From NCBI GenBank assembly GCA_003483345.1, contig DMWH01000211.1, positions 1 through 14,340 of the forward strand: a DNA stretch of 14,340 bases, read 5' to 3'. The notes under the pieces were generated by a model, which made no database searches, was not told where the DNA came from, and saw nothing but the letters and a program-made list of their open reading frames with translations. This DNA is from Clostridiales bacterium (GTDB lineage: Bacteria; Bacillota; Clostridia; Tissierellales; Sedimentibacteraceae). The position numbers were made by a program, and so were the translations under genes. Positions 13,583-14,340 of the stretch are shown one piece after another (the stretch's first letter is position 1; each line of letters begins with the position of its first letter).

Positions 13583-13960
13583 ATGAATAGATGTAGAATA
13601 TGTAACAGAATATCAAATAAACCCTTTTGTTCTCAAGAATGTAAAGATATATTTCTTGTTCAAAATACTAAAATAAAAAGAAAAAAAATTAAAAAACCTA
13701 AAATAAAAGTGCAAAAATTACGTTTTTGTGCTTGTGGTGAAAAATTAAAAAGATACCAACGTATTTGCGATAAATGTAAACTTAAATTAAAAGACGAAGA
13801 ATTAGAAAAAAGAGTTGAATATGGAGTATTAGGGAAATGTCTCGGTTGTGGATGTGATATTATTGGATTTATAAATAAAAAATATCCAAAAAAGTTTTGC
13901 ACAATAGAGTGCTCAAAAAAATATAGATATGCACTTGCAAAAAAAAGATTGACGTTATAA
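13583..13960 (+). CDS. Triple zinc-ribbon, Lys-rich protein
   Basis: The 125-aa protein has three cysteine clusters: C4-x2-C7 with C16-x3-C20; C49-x-C51 with C62-x2-C65; and C86-x2-C89-x-C91 with C106-x3-C110. Basic linkers (KIKRKKIKKPKIKVQK) separate them. The first and third units, with CxxC followed by FC-x3-C, resemble the zinc ribbons at the N-terminus of the HNH nuclease at 509, but no HNH domain is present here. Nucleic-acid binding is the likely role: a regulator or a nuclease fragment. No ribosome binding site is seen. Confidence 0.65.
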   Translation: MNRCRICNRISNKPFCSQECKDIFLVQNTKIKRKKIKKPKIKVQKLRFCACGEKLKRYQRICDKCKLKLKDEELEKRVEYGVLGKCLGCGCDIIGFINKKYPKKFCTIECSKKYRYALAKKRLTL

Positions 13961-13969
13961 AATTATAGT

Positions 13970-14340
13970 ATGGATTTTATTTCAATCAGTGATTATGTTA
14001 AAAAATATAAAATTGATAAAACAAAACTATCAGAACGCAGTGAGCTTTTTAAACAACTATATCCATATTACGAAAGAAGTTATAAAAAAAATACTTGGAC
14101 TAATTATATAACTTGGCTTAAAAGAAATAAAATAAAACACTCATCAAAATCATTAGAAGATTTTAAAAAATCAAAATACTTTCATAAAAAAATAGACGAA
14201 AAATCATTAGCAACTTATTGGCTTTGTTGGGCAGATAAAGAAACATTATACTATTTACAAAGTATTGCTAAGGATATGGAAAATAGAAACCAGAATTTTA
14301 ATCGCTGGTTGTTTTGGGCTATCAAACCACAAAATAGATA
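13970..14340 (+). CDS. Unknown protein, 3' end outside window
   Basis: An ATG ten bases after the previous stop opens a frame of 123 codons that runs off the window. The start MDFISISDYVKKYKIDKTKLSERSELFKQL looks like a helical, possibly DNA-binding domain. The remainder is rich in Lys, Tyr and Trp (TWTNYITWLKRNKIK, ATYWLCWADKETLYYLQSIAKDM, FNRWLFWAIK). I do not recognise the family. The gene is probably co-transcribed with the zinc-ribbon gene. Confidence 0.55.
   Translation, partial: MDFISISDYVKKYKIDKTKLSERSELFKQLYPYYERSYKKNTWTNYITWLKRNKIKHSSKSLEDFKKSKYFHKKIDEKSLATYWLCWADKETLYYLQSIAKDMENRNQNFNRWLFWAIKPQNR

Overview
The window is an AT-rich piece of a double-stranded DNA phage (or prophage) genome. 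The gene content is viral: adhesins and other virion proteins, then lysis genes, then small nuclease, zincin and zinc-ribbon genes typical of phage accessory DNA. The standard bacterial code fits: TAA, TAG and one TGA act as stops, and no long gene carries an internal stop except the laminin-G gene. No gene has a convincing Shine-Dalgarno sequence. Several starts lie 6-16 nt after a TATAAT box, often with an extended TG, which means leaderless or nearly leaderless mRNAs. The E. coli-like -10 box argues against Bacteroidetes promoters. The lack of ribosome binding sites, the promoter style and the signal-peptide transglycosylase would fit a Patescibacteria/CPR-type host, but this is inference.

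Layout. (1) 1-2705, plus strand: a cut-off adhesin-like protein, a zinc-ribbon HNH endonuclease apparently inserted between structural genes, a laminin-G-like protein split by one TAG, a small coiled-coil membrane protein, and a coiled-coil tail-fibre-like protein. (2) 2741-7549: a 665-aa beta-rich virion protein, then a new promoter and two helix-rich proteins (449 and 475 aa) that look like internal or ejected virion proteins. (3) 7551-9376: the lysis region, with a zincin plus Peptidase M15 protein whose 5' end is broken by two A-run frameshifts, a holin-like protein and a secreted lytic transglycosylase. It ends in a strong bidirectional terminator. (4) 9403-11826, minus strand: a zincin-like protein and a NinG-like nuclease in one operon, an HTH-metallophosphoesterase of clearly higher G+C, and a 69-aa unknown. 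(5) 11827-14340, plus strand: two long gene-poor stretches full of complementary segments, each entered by a near-identical promoter. They flank an 80-aa unknown and a small HNH protein, and are followed by a zinc-ribbon protein and an unknown gene cut by the window end.

The most unusual part is region 5. It contains a roughly 100-nt transcription unit ending in a terminator, then about 330 nt of branched, competing stems ahead of the 80-aa unknown and HNH genes (with a short stretch resembling the P4/P6 core of phage group I introns), and a second leader of about 450 nt that opens with two mutually exclusive long hairpins. These may be regulatory or catalytic RNAs of an undescribed kind. Also worth a second look are the leaderless style, the homopolymer frameshifts in the M15 gene, the lone TAG in the laminin-G gene, and two perfect DnaA boxes beside promoters.
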